From NCBI GenBank assembly GCA_947501275.1, contig CANMVD010000001.1:558001-622000 (forward strand): a stretch of DNA of 64,000 nucleotides, written 5' to 3'. Every line of letters begins with the position of its first letter. Within the stretch, counting starts at the first letter, position 1. Below, piece by piece: positions 8,705 through 16,880 of the stretch. The position numbers were made by a program, and so were the translations under genes. This DNA is from an uncultured Tateyamaria sp. (GTDB lineage Bacteria > Pseudomonadota > Alphaproteobacteria > Rhodobacterales > Rhodobacteraceae). The notes under the pieces were generated by a model. That model was not told the DNA's origin. It made no database searches and saw only the letters and a program-made list of their open reading frames with translations.

Positions 8705-8756
8705 TGAATATGAGAGTCATTCGCAGAAAGTCAATGAAGTTGCGAATGAATCGCAA
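8705..8756 (-). promoter_or_regulatory. Promoter and Fur/Mur-like operator of the metal transporter operon
   Basis: Read on the minus strand, TTGACT (8729-8734) and TATTCA (8705-8710) are 18 bases apart and form a good promoter about 40 bases before the binding-protein start. Directly upstream, at 8740-8756, lies the palindrome TTGCGATTCATTCGCAA with 6-base arms. A further half-site TGCGAATGA sits inside the promoter spacer. In Rhodobacteraceae, manganese importers of this kind are known targets of the Fur-family regulator Mur, so repression by Mn-loaded Mur is likely. Confidence 0.6.
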
Positions 8757-8781
8757 TCACAAGCGCGCGAAGAGGCGCTGT

Positions 8782-9726
8782 TCAGCCGAAATCGATGATA
8801 AATGTGGCGCCGTTGTCGCCACTCGCCAGCGCAATGCGACCGCCCCGCGCCTGCACCAGTCCGCGCACGATGCTAAGTCCCATGCCTGTGCCCCCGGCTT
8901 CCCGGCGCGTGGTGAAGAAGGGATCGAAGATACGGTCCTTGTTGCCTGCACTGATGCCGGGGCCATCATCCGTGATGGCCAAACGGTCGCGTGTCGCCAG
9001 CAGCGTGACTTCTTCCGCACCATGCTCGGCTGCATTGCGGATCAGTTGCGTCAGGATGGTGCGCAAGTCCTCGGCAGCAAGCGGTAGGGGGCCATCTTCG
9101 ACCAATGTCACGGGTATGGAGTGCTCCATCCCTTCCAGCGCCTCGGCCACATGGCAAGACCCCGGCCCTGCGCCTTGGCTGGCCTGTGCGTGGCGGGCCA
9201 GATCGTCCAACAGATCCTGCATCCGCGCGGCCGCCTGGGTGATGGTGCGGCTCAGTGCGGCCGTGTCTTCGGCGCCAGCGCCATCTTCGAGCAGTTCGGC
9301 GGCCCCGCGCATCGCCGTCAGGGGCGACTTCAGTTCGTGCGTGACGTGATTGGCATAGGCGCGCATGCCCTCGGCCCGACTGTTGAGGCTTTGGCCCATG
9401 GACATCACACTCGCGCCCAGCGCGCTCAGCTCGGGCGTGCCAAAGTGGTCCGGCGCCTCTACCGGCGTGCCTGCCTTCATCGCACGGGCATAGGCGGTCA
9501 GCGCATAGATCGGGCGCAACACCAGGCGCCACAACAAGAACCCAAGCACCGCCGTCGCAACCATGGCGATCCAGCCCACAAGCCACGCGGCTTCGCCCCA
9601 CCCGAGGATATTGCCCCACAGTCGCAGATACACGATGCCAAGGATGGGCAGCGTCAGGACCGCCGCCAGTGTGCCCCCGATGACCAAGGCCAGGGGGGGC
9701 CGCCATTTGCGCGTTATACCGCGCAT
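8782..9726 (-). CDS. Sensor histidine kinase
   Basis: Two-component sensor of 314 residues. Two hydrophobic helices near the N-terminus (VIGGTLAAVLTLPILG and AWLVGWIAMVATAVLG) are followed by a HAMP-like linker, the dimerisation H-box THELKSPLTAMRG and the ATPase domain with N-box IRNAAEHG, DDGPGIS, FFTTRREAGGTGMGL. There is almost no periplasmic loop, so it probably senses a membrane or cytoplasmic signal. The frame is open further upstream, but the ATG at 9726 is preferred; it overlaps the response-regulator gene by 13 bases. It is last in the operon DUF4173 protein - regulator - kinase. Confidence 0.82.
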   Translation of the reverse strand: MRGITRKWRPPLALVIGGTLAAVLTLPILGIVYLRLWGNILGWGEAAWLVGWIAMVATAVLGFLLWRLVLRPIYALTAYARAMKAGTPVEAPDHFGTPELSALGASVMSMGQSLNSRAEGMRAYANHVTHELKSPLTAMRGAAELLEDGAGAEDTAALSRTITQAAARMQDLLDDLARHAQASQGAGPGSCHVAEALEGMEHSIPVTLVEDGPLPLAAEDLRTILTQLIRNAAEHGAEEVTLLATRDRLAITDDGPGISAGNKDRIFDPFFTTRREAGGTGMGLSIVRGLVQARGGRIALASGDNGATFIIDFG

Positions 9727-10424
9727 TGGCCTGCACACGCCCCCATGCGGATACCGATGCCGTGCACCGTCTCGATGGCATCGCCGCATCCCGCCTCTGC
9801 CAGTTTGGCACGCAAATTGCGCAAGTGGCTGTCCACGGTGCGATCGCTCACCCCCGCCCCGGCCCCATACAGCGCATCCGTCAGCGCAGGGCGTTGGGCG
9901 ATATGATCAGGATGCTGCATCAGGTGCGACAGGATCTCCATCTCACGCGCGGTCAGTGTCACGGGTGCATCTTTGACGGTGCAGACATGGCGCGCGGGAT
10001 CAACGCTCAGGACACCACGGGTCAGGGCCGTTGCGCCATGGGCGGGGCTGCTTGCCCCACGGCTGCGCTTCAGGATGGCCCCGATCCGGGCGACCAGCTC
10101 GCGCGGGGAAAACGGCTTGGTCACATAGTCATCCCCCCCCAGTTCAAAGGCGAGCACACGGTCAATTTCGTCCTGACGGGCGGTCAGAAACAGCACAGGC
10201 GTCTGGTCACTCGCCCGCAGACTACGGCACACGGCCAACCCGTCCATCTCGGGCAACCCGATGTCCAGAACGATCAGATCAAAGCGCCCCGAGCGGGCCT
10301 TGGCCAAACCCTCAGCGCCGTCTCCGGCCTCGGTCACGAGATACCCCGCCTGCGCCAATGCGATACGCAACACGGAACGGATCTGGGGATCGTCATCAAC
10401 GACCAGCAACTCTACCTTGCTCAT
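9714..10424 (-). CDS. OmpR-family response regulator
   Basis: DNA-binding response regulator of 236 residues. The receiver domain has the acidic pocket VVDDD, phospho-acceptor Asp54 in VLDIGLPEMDG, and the conserved lysine in VTKPFSP. The second half is an OmpR/PhoB winged helix (LTAREMEILSHLMQHP, SDRTVDSHLRNLRAKL). It overlaps the upstream membrane-protein gene by four bases and the downstream kinase gene by 13, so the three are surely co-expressed. The target genes are unknown; the adjacent membrane protein is the first candidate. Confidence 0.88.
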   Translation of the reverse strand: MSKVELLVVDDDPQIRSVLRIALAQAGYLVTEAGDGAEGLAKARSGRFDLIVLDIGLPEMDGLAVCRSLRASDQTPVLFLTARQDEIDRVLAFELGGDDYVTKPFSPRELVARIGAILKRSRGASSPAHGATALTRGVLSVDPARHVCTVKDAPVTLTAREMEILSHLMQHPDHIAQRPALTDALYGAGAGVSDRTVDSHLRNLRAKLAEAGCGDAIETVHGIGIRMGACAGQCAV

Positions 10425-11941
10425 GGAACGGCAATCTCATTTGGCGAAACAGTCATGGCCGCAAGGCTACGGCGCACCCGCCAGTTCCGAAAGCCCCATT
10501 CGCGCCAATCCGCGGGTTGGAACAGATCAGGTGCGGTGCTTGCGCCATAATCCTGCACAACACCCATACACCGCTCAACCGGTTTTCGGTCCCAGTGCTG
10601 CGTCATGGCGGGCAAGGCGCCTTCGCTCAGCCGACACAACAGGCGGGCATCCTGCGGCACCGGTTGTGTCAGGTTATGCTTGGCGACAATGCCGTCGAAA
10701 TTGATAAAGGCGCAGATGTAAAGGGTCAGGACCCCAAGCGCACCACTGCGCAAAAGCATCCATGATGTCGGCATGTCACGTCGGATCTGTACAACCACGA
10801 TGCCCAGACCTATGGCCACAAGCCCCATCCATATATAGGCCGCCATCCGTAGACGGGTCAGTCCGAAGCTTTCAACGTAAAGGTCCAGCCGCCACAGCGA
10901 GGCAAAGACCAACGCAAGGGTCTGAGCCAGCCACAGGTACATCAGGCCTCGAACAATCGGGCGACCTTGCAGATGCGGACGCGCCACTACCGCAAACACA
11001 CCGGCCAACAGGGCCGTTGCCAACAAGGGATAAGCGCCGCGGTGGGCATATGTGGCCGGGCTGATCCCCTCTGGCAGGGTCGCATCGCCGTAGAGGTACA
11101 GTACATCCATGCCCGACTGAACGGCGAAGAGGGCGTTGAAGGCAATCAGGGACCGCGCCACGGAGCCCGCGTTTACGATCCCTTGCCGCGGGACCGTGAT
11201 CCGCTGCGGCGCCCGGTAGCGCAGCCGTTCCTGCATCCGATACGCAATGAGTACGGGCCAGATCGTGGCCCCTAACGCCAGCCAAAAGAACAAGCGCCAC
11301 CCATTCGGGCTTGGCACCTCAAACGCACTCAGATCTGCCAGGATCTGATCCAGCACAGGGTTGGCCCCGATCAGCAGCACGGCAAACACCGCCGTCGCGC
11401 CCAAAGGCAGGGCCCAGCCCAGCACAAGGGCCTTGAGGTCCAGGTCCTTGGGATTAAACGAAGCAATGGAGCGCGCGCCCGCCGCGCCGTCTTTTGCGCT
11501 TTGCGCCGGTGCGATCCACCACAAACGCAGCGCGGCACGCACGAGGTCCGCGCGCTGCACACCTGCCAGGGCTGCGCAAATGGTGGACAGGCCCGCCAGT
11601 GCAATCAGAAGCGACAGGGGCTGCACCAACTCGACCAACGGCAACAGGCACAGCGCCGTCCCAAGGGCAATCACGATGCGGCTGCGTGCTGCAAGGCGTG
11701 GCCATGCCACACCGATACCTGCTGCCACGGTCACCGCACCCATCAGCGCCAGACTGATCCCCGGAACGGCCTGCCAGACAAGCACATCCCCAAGGGCAAT
11801 CAGCACCATCAAAAGCGCGGCTTGCAGCCAGTCCTTGCGTCCGGTTCGCCAACGGGGCGGTAGGGCGGGTCGAGGCCCGTCCAACCACCACCCGTCCCGC
11901 TTCATCGCCAGCGGCACGCCGCGCATCATATTGGTTTCCAT
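10421..11941 (-). CDS. DUF4173-type polytopic membrane protein
   Basis: Membrane protein of about 506 residues with at least ten hydrophobic segments, resembling DUF4173 proteins of unknown function. A much longer frame runs to 12244 but its extra residues are cysteine- and tryptophan-rich and look non-coding. The ATG at 11941 (METNMMRG) has AGAGGGG about ten bases upstream; a further ATG at 11929 is possible. It is the first gene of an operon with a response regulator and a sensor kinase (ATGA overlap). This recalls two-component systems with an accessory membrane partner that helps detect the signal or is the regulated output. Confidence 0.7.
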   Translation of the reverse strand: METNMMRGVPLAMKRDGWWLDGPRPALPPRWRTGRKDWLQAALLMVLIALGDVLVWQAVPGISLALMGAVTVAAGIGVAWPRLAARSRIVIALGTALCLLPLVELVQPLSLLIALAGLSTICAALAGVQRADLVRAALRLWWIAPAQSAKDGAAGARSIASFNPKDLDLKALVLGWALPLGATAVFAVLLIGANPVLDQILADLSAFEVPSPNGWRLFFWLALGATIWPVLIAYRMQERLRYRAPQRITVPRQGIVNAGSVARSLIAFNALFAVQSGMDVLYLYGDATLPEGISPATYAHRGAYPLLATALLAGVFAVVARPHLQGRPIVRGLMYLWLAQTLALVFASLWRLDLYVESFGLTRLRMAAYIWMGLVAIGLGIVVVQIRRDMPTSWMLLRSGALGVLTLYICAFINFDGIVAKHNLTQPVPQDARLLCRLSEGALPAMTQHWDRKPVERCMGVVQDYGASTAPDLFQPADWREWGFRNWRVRRSLAAMTVSPNEIAVP

Positions 11942-12114
11942 CTTGTCCTGCCCCTCTTGGTTCTGGCCTGTGTTGCAGGCAGAATGCGCCACAAGATGTG
12001 CAAGATCTGACAGCGCGGTTGTGCAGTGTTTGTGCAGAGCGCGCGTTGCCGCTCCCTTGCCAAACAGCGCGTCACATGCGACGACCAGAACCTGCCCGTC
12101 CAAAGGGAAACAGC

Positions 12115-13116
12115 ATGCAAAACCCCACCATGACCCCGACCAACACGACGTCCGCCCAGTTGCCGCAAGTGACCGAACCACGCAATCCCGGCATGGCGCT
12201 AGATATGGATTGGGTCCGCTCCGTGCAGGCCAATACGTCCGCAATCGAACGGCGTTGCGCGACCTTGCCGGGGCGGCGCTCGATCAAGAAGGATCATCAG
12301 GCGGCGTGGCTTTTGCGTGCCATCGCCTGCATTGATCTGACAACGCTTTCGGGGGACGACACCGAGCGGCGCGTGCAACGGCTATGCGCCAAAGCACGCC
12401 AGCCTGTGCGCGCTGATATGTTGGCAGCTTTGGGCCTGCCTGACCTCACCACCGGTGCGGTCTGTGTGTATCACGAGATGATCCCGGCTGCCGTGTCTGC
12501 TCTACAGGGCTCAGGCATACCCGTGGCCGCCGTATCGACAGGTTTTCCAGCCGGTTTGTCACCGTTCCATCTGCGCCTGCAAGAGATCAAGGACAGTGTG
12601 GCAGCCGGGGCCGAAGAGATCGACATTGTGATCTCGCGCCGCCACGTGTTGGAAGGCAACTGGGAAGCGCTTTATGACGAGATGCGCCAGATGCGCGAGG
12701 CCTGCGGCACGGCCCACGTCAAAGCAATCTTGGCCACAGGTGAGTTGGGAACGCTGCGCAATGTCGCGCGCGCATCCTTGGTGTGCATGATGGGTGGGGC
12801 TGATTTCATCAAAACCTCCACCGGCAAGGAAGGGGTCAATGCGACACTGCCTGTGACTTTGGTCATGATCCGCGCAATTCGCGACTACCATGCCCGCACG
12901 GGCTACCGGGTTGGGTACAAACCCGCTGGCGGGATCTCCAAGGCGAAGGACGCGCTCGTATATCTGGCCCTGATCAAAGAGGAACTGGGAGACCGCTGGC
13001 TTCAACCTGACCTGTTCCGTTTTGGGGCGTCATCGCTGCTGGGTGACATCGAACGCCAACTCGAACACCATTTGACCGGCGCCTATTCTGCCGGGCACCG
13101 CCATGCGATTGGGTAG
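12115..13116 (+). CDS. deoC: Deoxyribose-phosphate aldolase
   Basis: Class I aldolase splitting 2-deoxyribose-5-phosphate into acetaldehyde and glyceraldehyde-3-phosphate, used in deoxynucleoside breakdown. At 333 residues it is the long DeoC form. The Schiff-base lysine lies in FIKTSTGKEG, the proton-relay lysine in GYKPAGGIS, and the conserved VKAILATGELG is present. The ATG at 12115 follows AAAGGGA; the open frame extends upstream to 11998 but without family similarity. It is divergent from the DUF4173 operon (173-base shared upstream region) and followed by a small orphan and an ALDH16, which could oxidise the acetaldehyde produced. Confidence 0.9.
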   Translation: MQNPTMTPTNTTSAQLPQVTEPRNPGMALDMDWVRSVQANTSAIERRCATLPGRRSIKKDHQAAWLLRAIACIDLTTLSGDDTERRVQRLCAKARQPVRADMLAALGLPDLTTGAVCVYHEMIPAAVSALQGSGIPVAAVSTGFPAGLSPFHLRLQEIKDSVAAGAEEIDIVISRRHVLEGNWEALYDEMRQMREACGTAHVKAILATGELGTLRNVARASLVCMMGGADFIKTSTGKEGVNATLPVTLVMIRAIRDYHARTGYRVGYKPAGGISKAKDALVYLALIKEELGDRWLQPDLFRFGASSLLGDIERQLEHHLTGAYSAGHRHAIG

Positions 13117-13423
13117 GAAGTTGACGGTTTCACGCCGGTTTATTGGCGGACAGCTATGTGGCTGGCCCACGATAGCTTTGTTGTTTACATCGCTTTTTGT
13201 AATTTCGGTCATGCCAGTGACTGCCAAAACGGACAACTCAGCCTACACGCTCTATAGAAATTCCGTGCTCGACCGAACTATGCGTATCCATGTTTCGACT
13301 TTCGATAGCGAAGACGGCAAAGAATACAACTTTGAAAATTGTTGGTTAGCGGCGGAACTTTTCCAAAGCCAACCAGATGTTCGAACAAAGTTCTGGTGCG
13401 AGCCAGGCAAATTCAGGAGATAA
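13103..13423 (+). CDS. Small conserved-looking protein of unknown function between deoC and ALDH16
   Basis: A frame of up to 106 residues that overlaps the end of deoC by 14 bases and ends three bases before the ALDH16 start. I do not recognise a named family. The C-terminal 60 residues (AYTLYRNSVLD, RIHVSTFDS, NCWLAAELF, KFWCEPG) look like a folded domain with two cysteines. The N-terminal part has a hydrophobic run ending in PVTA that could be a signal peptide if translation starts at 13103. A shorter start is the ATG at 13211. Neither start has a clear ribosome site. Base composition looks lower in GC than both neighbours. Confidence 0.5.
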   Translation: MRLGRKLTVSRRFIGGQLCGWPTIALLFTSLFVISVMPVTAKTDNSAYTLYRNSVLDRTMRIHVSTFDSEDGKEYNFENCWLAAELFQSQPDVRTKFWCEPGKFRR

Positions 13424-13426
13424 TCC

Positions 13427-15766
13427 ATGACCGTCAAAGATATCTTTGAGACGATGGACTATGGTCCGGCCCCGGAAGCCGCGGATGAAGCCCTGCAATG
13501 GCTCGCGGACCGTGGTGGTATTGCGGGTCACTACATCAATGGCAAATGGGGCCCCTTGCGCGATGATTTTGCATCCAATAATCCGGCCACAGGCGACAAG
13601 CTGGCGGGCGTCACCAAAGGCACGCAAGCCGAGATCGACGCCGCTGTTGCTGCGGCGCGCAAGGCGCAACCGGCCTGGGCCAAGTCATCCCACGCGCGCG
13701 CCCGGGTGCTGTACGCCATCGCTCGATTGATGCAAAAGCACGCCCGTCTGCTGGCCGTGATGGAAACGCTCGACAATGGCAAGCCCATCCGAGAAAGCCG
13801 GGACATTGATGTCCCGCTGGCCATTCGTCACTTCTACTACCACGCTGGCATGGCACAGCTGATGGACGCCGAATTGCCAGACCGCGAAGCCTTGGGCGTA
13901 AGCGGTCAGATCATCCCGTGGAATTTTCCGCTGCTCATGCTCGCATGGAAGATCGCCCCCGCACTGGCTATGGGCAATACGGTTGTGTTGAAACCTGCTG
14001 AATACACATCGCTGTCAGCCATGGTCTTTGCCGAAATCTGCACCGAGGCAGGCGTGCCCCCCGGCGTTGTCAACATCGTGACCGGCGATGGCGATACAGG
14101 TGCGGCGCTGGTTGATGCGGACGTGGACAAGATTGCCTTTACGGGCTCCACTGCCGTCGGGCGGTTGATCCGTCAAGCAACAGCCGGATCAGGCAAATCA
14201 CTTACGTTGGAGCTTGGGGGCAAGTCTCCCTACATCGTCTTTGACGATGCGGATCTTGATTCAGCGGTCGAGGGGCTGGTCGACGCTATCTGGTTCAATC
14301 AGGGTCAAGTCTGCTGTGCCGGTTCGCGCCTTTTGATCCACGAACCCGTCGCTGATGCGTTCTATGCCAAGTTGCGCGCACGTATGGACAAGTTGCGCGT
14401 GGGCGATCCGCTGGACAAGTCCATCGATATCGGCGCTGTGGTGGACCCGGTGCAGCGCGACACGATCTCGCGGATGGTGGATGCCAACACCGCGGGAGAA
14501 ACCTACCAAGCACAGATCCCCATGCCCGCCCAGGGGTGCTACTACCCGCCAACCCTCATCACTGGCCTCAACACGGCTGACACGCTGATGCAGGAAGAGA
14601 TCTTTGGACCGGTTCTGGTGTCCACCACCTTCCGCACGCCATCTGAAGCTGTGCAATTGGCCAACAATACGCGCTACGGATTGGCCGCAACTGTCTGGAC
14701 AGAGAACGTGAACCTCGCGCTGGATATCGCACCCAAATTGGCGGCGGGCGTGGTTTGGGTGAATGCCACCAACCTGTTTGACGCAGCAGCAGGCTTTGGT
14801 GGAGTACGCGAAAGCGGCTTTGGGCGCGAAGGGGGCTGGGAAGGGCTACAGGCGTACACCAAACCCAAAGCGACTGCCAAACCGCTGAAACCCATCGCGG
14901 CGTTCACCGGCAAAGACGGCCCAAGCGATCCACTGGATCGTACAGCCAAGCTTTATATCGGGGGTAAGCAGGCGCGTCCGGACGGCGGTTATTCCCGCAA
15001 TGTATTTGGCAAGAACGGTGCGTTGTTGGGGCAAGTCAGCCTGTCCAACCGCAAGGATATCCGTAACGCCGTTGAAGCTGCGCAAGGGGCTGCAAGCTGG
15101 GCCAAGACCACGGGCCACCTACGTGCGCAGATCCTTTACTACATCGCTGAGAACTTGTCGGTACGCGCAGACGAATTCGCAGCGCGCTTGAACGCCATGC
15201 AGGGTGGCAAACAGGGCGAAAAAGAGGTCGAGGCCAGCATTCAGCGCCTGTTTACCTACGCAGCTTGGGCCGACAAATACGATGGCGCGGCCAAAGGTGT
15301 GCCCATGCGCGGTGTTGCGCTGGCCATGCACGAACCAACCGGGATTATCGGCGGCTTCTGCCCGGACACGCATCCACTACTGGGTCTTGTTTCGCTGATG
15401 GCACCGGCCATGGCGATGGGCAATCGCGCTGTTCTGGTCGCCTCGGAACCCTTCCCTCTGGCGGCCACAGATTTCTACCAGATCCTCGAAACATCCGACG
15501 TGCCCGGCGGGGTTGTGAATATCCTGACAGGGGCGCATGGCGAACTCGCCCCTCACATGGCCAAACACCTGAATGTTGACGCGGTTTGGGCCTTTTCCGG
15601 TGCCGACCTCTCGGCCACGATCGAACGGGAGGCGGCAGGCAACCTCAAACGCACCTGGGTGAACAACGGATTTGCGCGCGACTGGATGGGCGCCGAGGGC
15701 GAAGGCCGCGCGTTCCTGCAGGCCGCAACCGAGGTCAAAACCGTTTGGGTGCCTTACGGGGAATAG
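13427..15766 (+). CDS. ALDH16-type tandem aldehyde dehydrogenase
   Basis: A 779-residue protein with two ALDH modules. The first (about 30-480) is complete: PWNFP, KPAEYT, FTGSTAVG, general-base Glu262 in LELGGKS and nucleophile Cys296 in NQGQVCCAGSR. The second (about 505-779) keeps the fold motifs GGKQARPDGGYSR and GGVVNILTG but has neither the LELGG glutamate nor a catalytic cysteine. This is the architecture of ALDH16; the bacterial member from the roseobacter Loktanella is known to be an active dehydrogenase with a non-catalytic C-terminal module. Next to deoC, acetaldehyde oxidation to acetate is a reasonable role. Confidence 0.88.
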   Translation: MTVKDIFETMDYGPAPEAADEALQWLADRGGIAGHYINGKWGPLRDDFASNNPATGDKLAGVTKGTQAEIDAAVAAARKAQPAWAKSSHARARVLYAIARLMQKHARLLAVMETLDNGKPIRESRDIDVPLAIRHFYYHAGMAQLMDAELPDREALGVSGQIIPWNFPLLMLAWKIAPALAMGNTVVLKPAEYTSLSAMVFAEICTEAGVPPGVVNIVTGDGDTGAALVDADVDKIAFTGSTAVGRLIRQATAGSGKSLTLELGGKSPYIVFDDADLDSAVEGLVDAIWFNQGQVCCAGSRLLIHEPVADAFYAKLRARMDKLRVGDPLDKSIDIGAVVDPVQRDTISRMVDANTAGETYQAQIPMPAQGCYYPPTLITGLNTADTLMQEEIFGPVLVSTTFRTPSEAVQLANNTRYGLAATVWTENVNLALDIAPKLAAGVVWVNATNLFDAAAGFGGVRESGFGREGGWEGLQAYTKPKATAKPLKPIAAFTGKDGPSDPLDRTAKLYIGGKQARPDGGYSRNVFGKNGALLGQVSLSNRKDIRNAVEAAQGAASWAKTTGHLRAQILYYIAENLSVRADEFAARLNAMQGGKQGEKEVEASIQRLFTYAAWADKYDGAAKGVPMRGVALAMHEPTGIIGGFCPDTHPLLGLVSLMAPAMAMGNRAVLVASEPFPLAATDFYQILETSDVPGGVVNILTGAHGELAPHMAKHLNVDAVWAFSGADLSATIEREAAGNLKRTWVNNGFARDWMGAEGEGRAFLQAATEVKTVWVPYGE

Positions 15767-15769
15767 CCG

Positions 15770-16219
15770 ATGCCAGATTACGACCTGCTTGCCAAAACCA
15801 TCCATAGCCTGACGGATGGCGAGGACGACACTGTTGCCCTGATGGCCACTATCGCCTGCGAAGTGCATCACAGTGATGACCGCTTTGACTGGACTGGTTT
15901 TTACAGGGTCACGGCCCCCGAGATGCTCAAGATTGGGCCCTATCAGGGCGGTCACGGCTGTTTGCAGATACCGTTCACACGTGGGGTCTGCGGCGCAGCA
16001 GCACGCACGGGTGACATCCAGCTGGTTGCCGATGTGGATGCGTTTCCTGGCCACATCGCCTGCGCATCTTCCACACGGTCCGAGCTGGTCTTGCCGGTTT
16101 GGGACGCCCAAGGCGAACTGCTGGGCGTGTTCGACATCGACAGCGATCAACCCAACGCCTTCACTCAAACGGATGCGGAACGCTTGCGCGACATTCTCCA
16201 AGACGTCTTCAGCCGCTAA
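15770..16219 (+). CDS. msrC: Free methionine-(R)-sulfoxide reductase, GAF domain
   Basis: Single-GAF-domain protein of 149 residues. The three cysteines of fRMsr enzymes are present as Cys64, Cys74 and Cys98, with the typical spacing C-X9-C-X23-C (GHGCLQIPF, RGVCGAAA, HIACASSTRSE). The family reduces free Met-R-sulfoxide with thioredoxin, repairing oxidised methionine. It starts three bases after the ALDH16 stop, so it is probably in the same transcript. Symbol follows E. coli usage. Confidence 0.85.
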   Translation: MPDYDLLAKTIHSLTDGEDDTVALMATIACEVHHSDDRFDWTGFYRVTAPEMLKIGPYQGGHGCLQIPFTRGVCGAAARTGDIQLVADVDAFPGHIACASSTRSELVLPVWDAQGELLGVFDIDSDQPNAFTQTDAERLRDILQDVFSR

Positions 16220-16227
16220 CGACACTC

Positions 16228-16298
16228 TTCGTGAAATTTTCTCTTGATTTTTCACCGAAAGTCCCGTTTCGTGAAAAACAGGCGCAACTTTTCACGAG
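16228..16298 (+). promoter_or_regulatory. Cluster of TTCGTGAAA / TTTCACGAA-type operator half-sites
   Basis: The 83-base gap before the XRE-cupin gene has TTCGTGAAA at 16228-16236 and again at 16268-16276, plus inverted copies TTTCACCGAA (about 16250-16259) and TTTCACGAG (16290-16298). They make two inverted repeats in tandem, as expected for cooperative binding of a dimeric helix-turn-helix regulator. Autoregulation by the downstream gene product is inferred. Confidence 0.5.
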
Positions 16299-16302
16299 AT
16301 CC

Positions 16303-16878
16303 ATGCTTCAGTCCAACCTCGCCACTGCTCACAGCCTTGGGGCTGACCTGCGTGCCCTGCGCAAATCGCGTGGGCTGACGCTGCAGGATATGGCCGACAC
16401 CCTTGGCCGCTCCGTCGGTTGGGTGTCTCAGGTTGAGCGCGATTTGTCCGACCCATCCATCACCGATCTGCGGCAAATGGCGGATCGTCTGGACGTTAAG
16501 GTATCGACCCTGTTCCGCCGTGGCGGTGCAACCCCTATTGAGGAAGAAGGGTATATCGTGCGTTCCCGCACGCGCCGACCCATCGGATCCCGTACCGCCG
16601 GACTGGTCGAGGAATTGCTGTCCCCTGACCTCACGGATGACTTCGAAATGGTGCATTCCACTTTCGAACCGCACAGCGAGATCACCGAAGCTGTCACCCG
16701 CCCCACGCAAGAAGTTGGCTACATCATCTCAGGCCGTTTGGATTTAATCATTGCAGACAAGCGGTTTCGCGTCGAACCCGGAGACAGTTTTCGCATCCGA
16801 GGCGAGCCATTTCGCTGGTTGAACCCATATGATGTGCCCGCTGTAGCCATCTGGGTTATCGCCCCCCCGGTCTACTGA
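16303..16878 (+). CDS. XRE-family regulator with cupin sensor domain
   Basis: A 191-residue regulator. Residues about 10-65 form an XRE/Cro helix-turn-helix (LRALRKSRGLTLQDMADTLG, VGWVSQVERDLSDPS). The C-terminal third is a cupin barrel (EVGYIISGRLDLII, VEPGDSFRI, FRWLNP). Such regulators often control amine, amino-acid or one-carbon catabolism and sense a small ligand in the cupin. The ATG at 16303 is chosen because the domain starts a few residues later; the frame is open upstream but runs through the operator repeats. Two bases separate it from the LysE gene, so it likely heads the run up to 23751. Confidence 0.8.
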   Translation: MLQSNLATAHSLGADLRALRKSRGLTLQDMADTLGRSVGWVSQVERDLSDPSITDLRQMADRLDVKVSTLFRRGGATPIEEEGYIVRSRTRRPIGSRTAGLVEELLSPDLTDDFEMVHSTFEPHSEITEAVTRPTQEVGYIISGRLDLIIADKRFRVEPGDSFRIRGEPFRWLNPYDVPAVAIWVIAPPVY

Positions 16879-16880
16879 GA

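Noticed and set aside
11942..12244. N-terminal extension of the DUF4173 protein
   Set aside because: Extra residues are atypical and run into the deoC promoter region; a better start with ribosome site exists at 11941.
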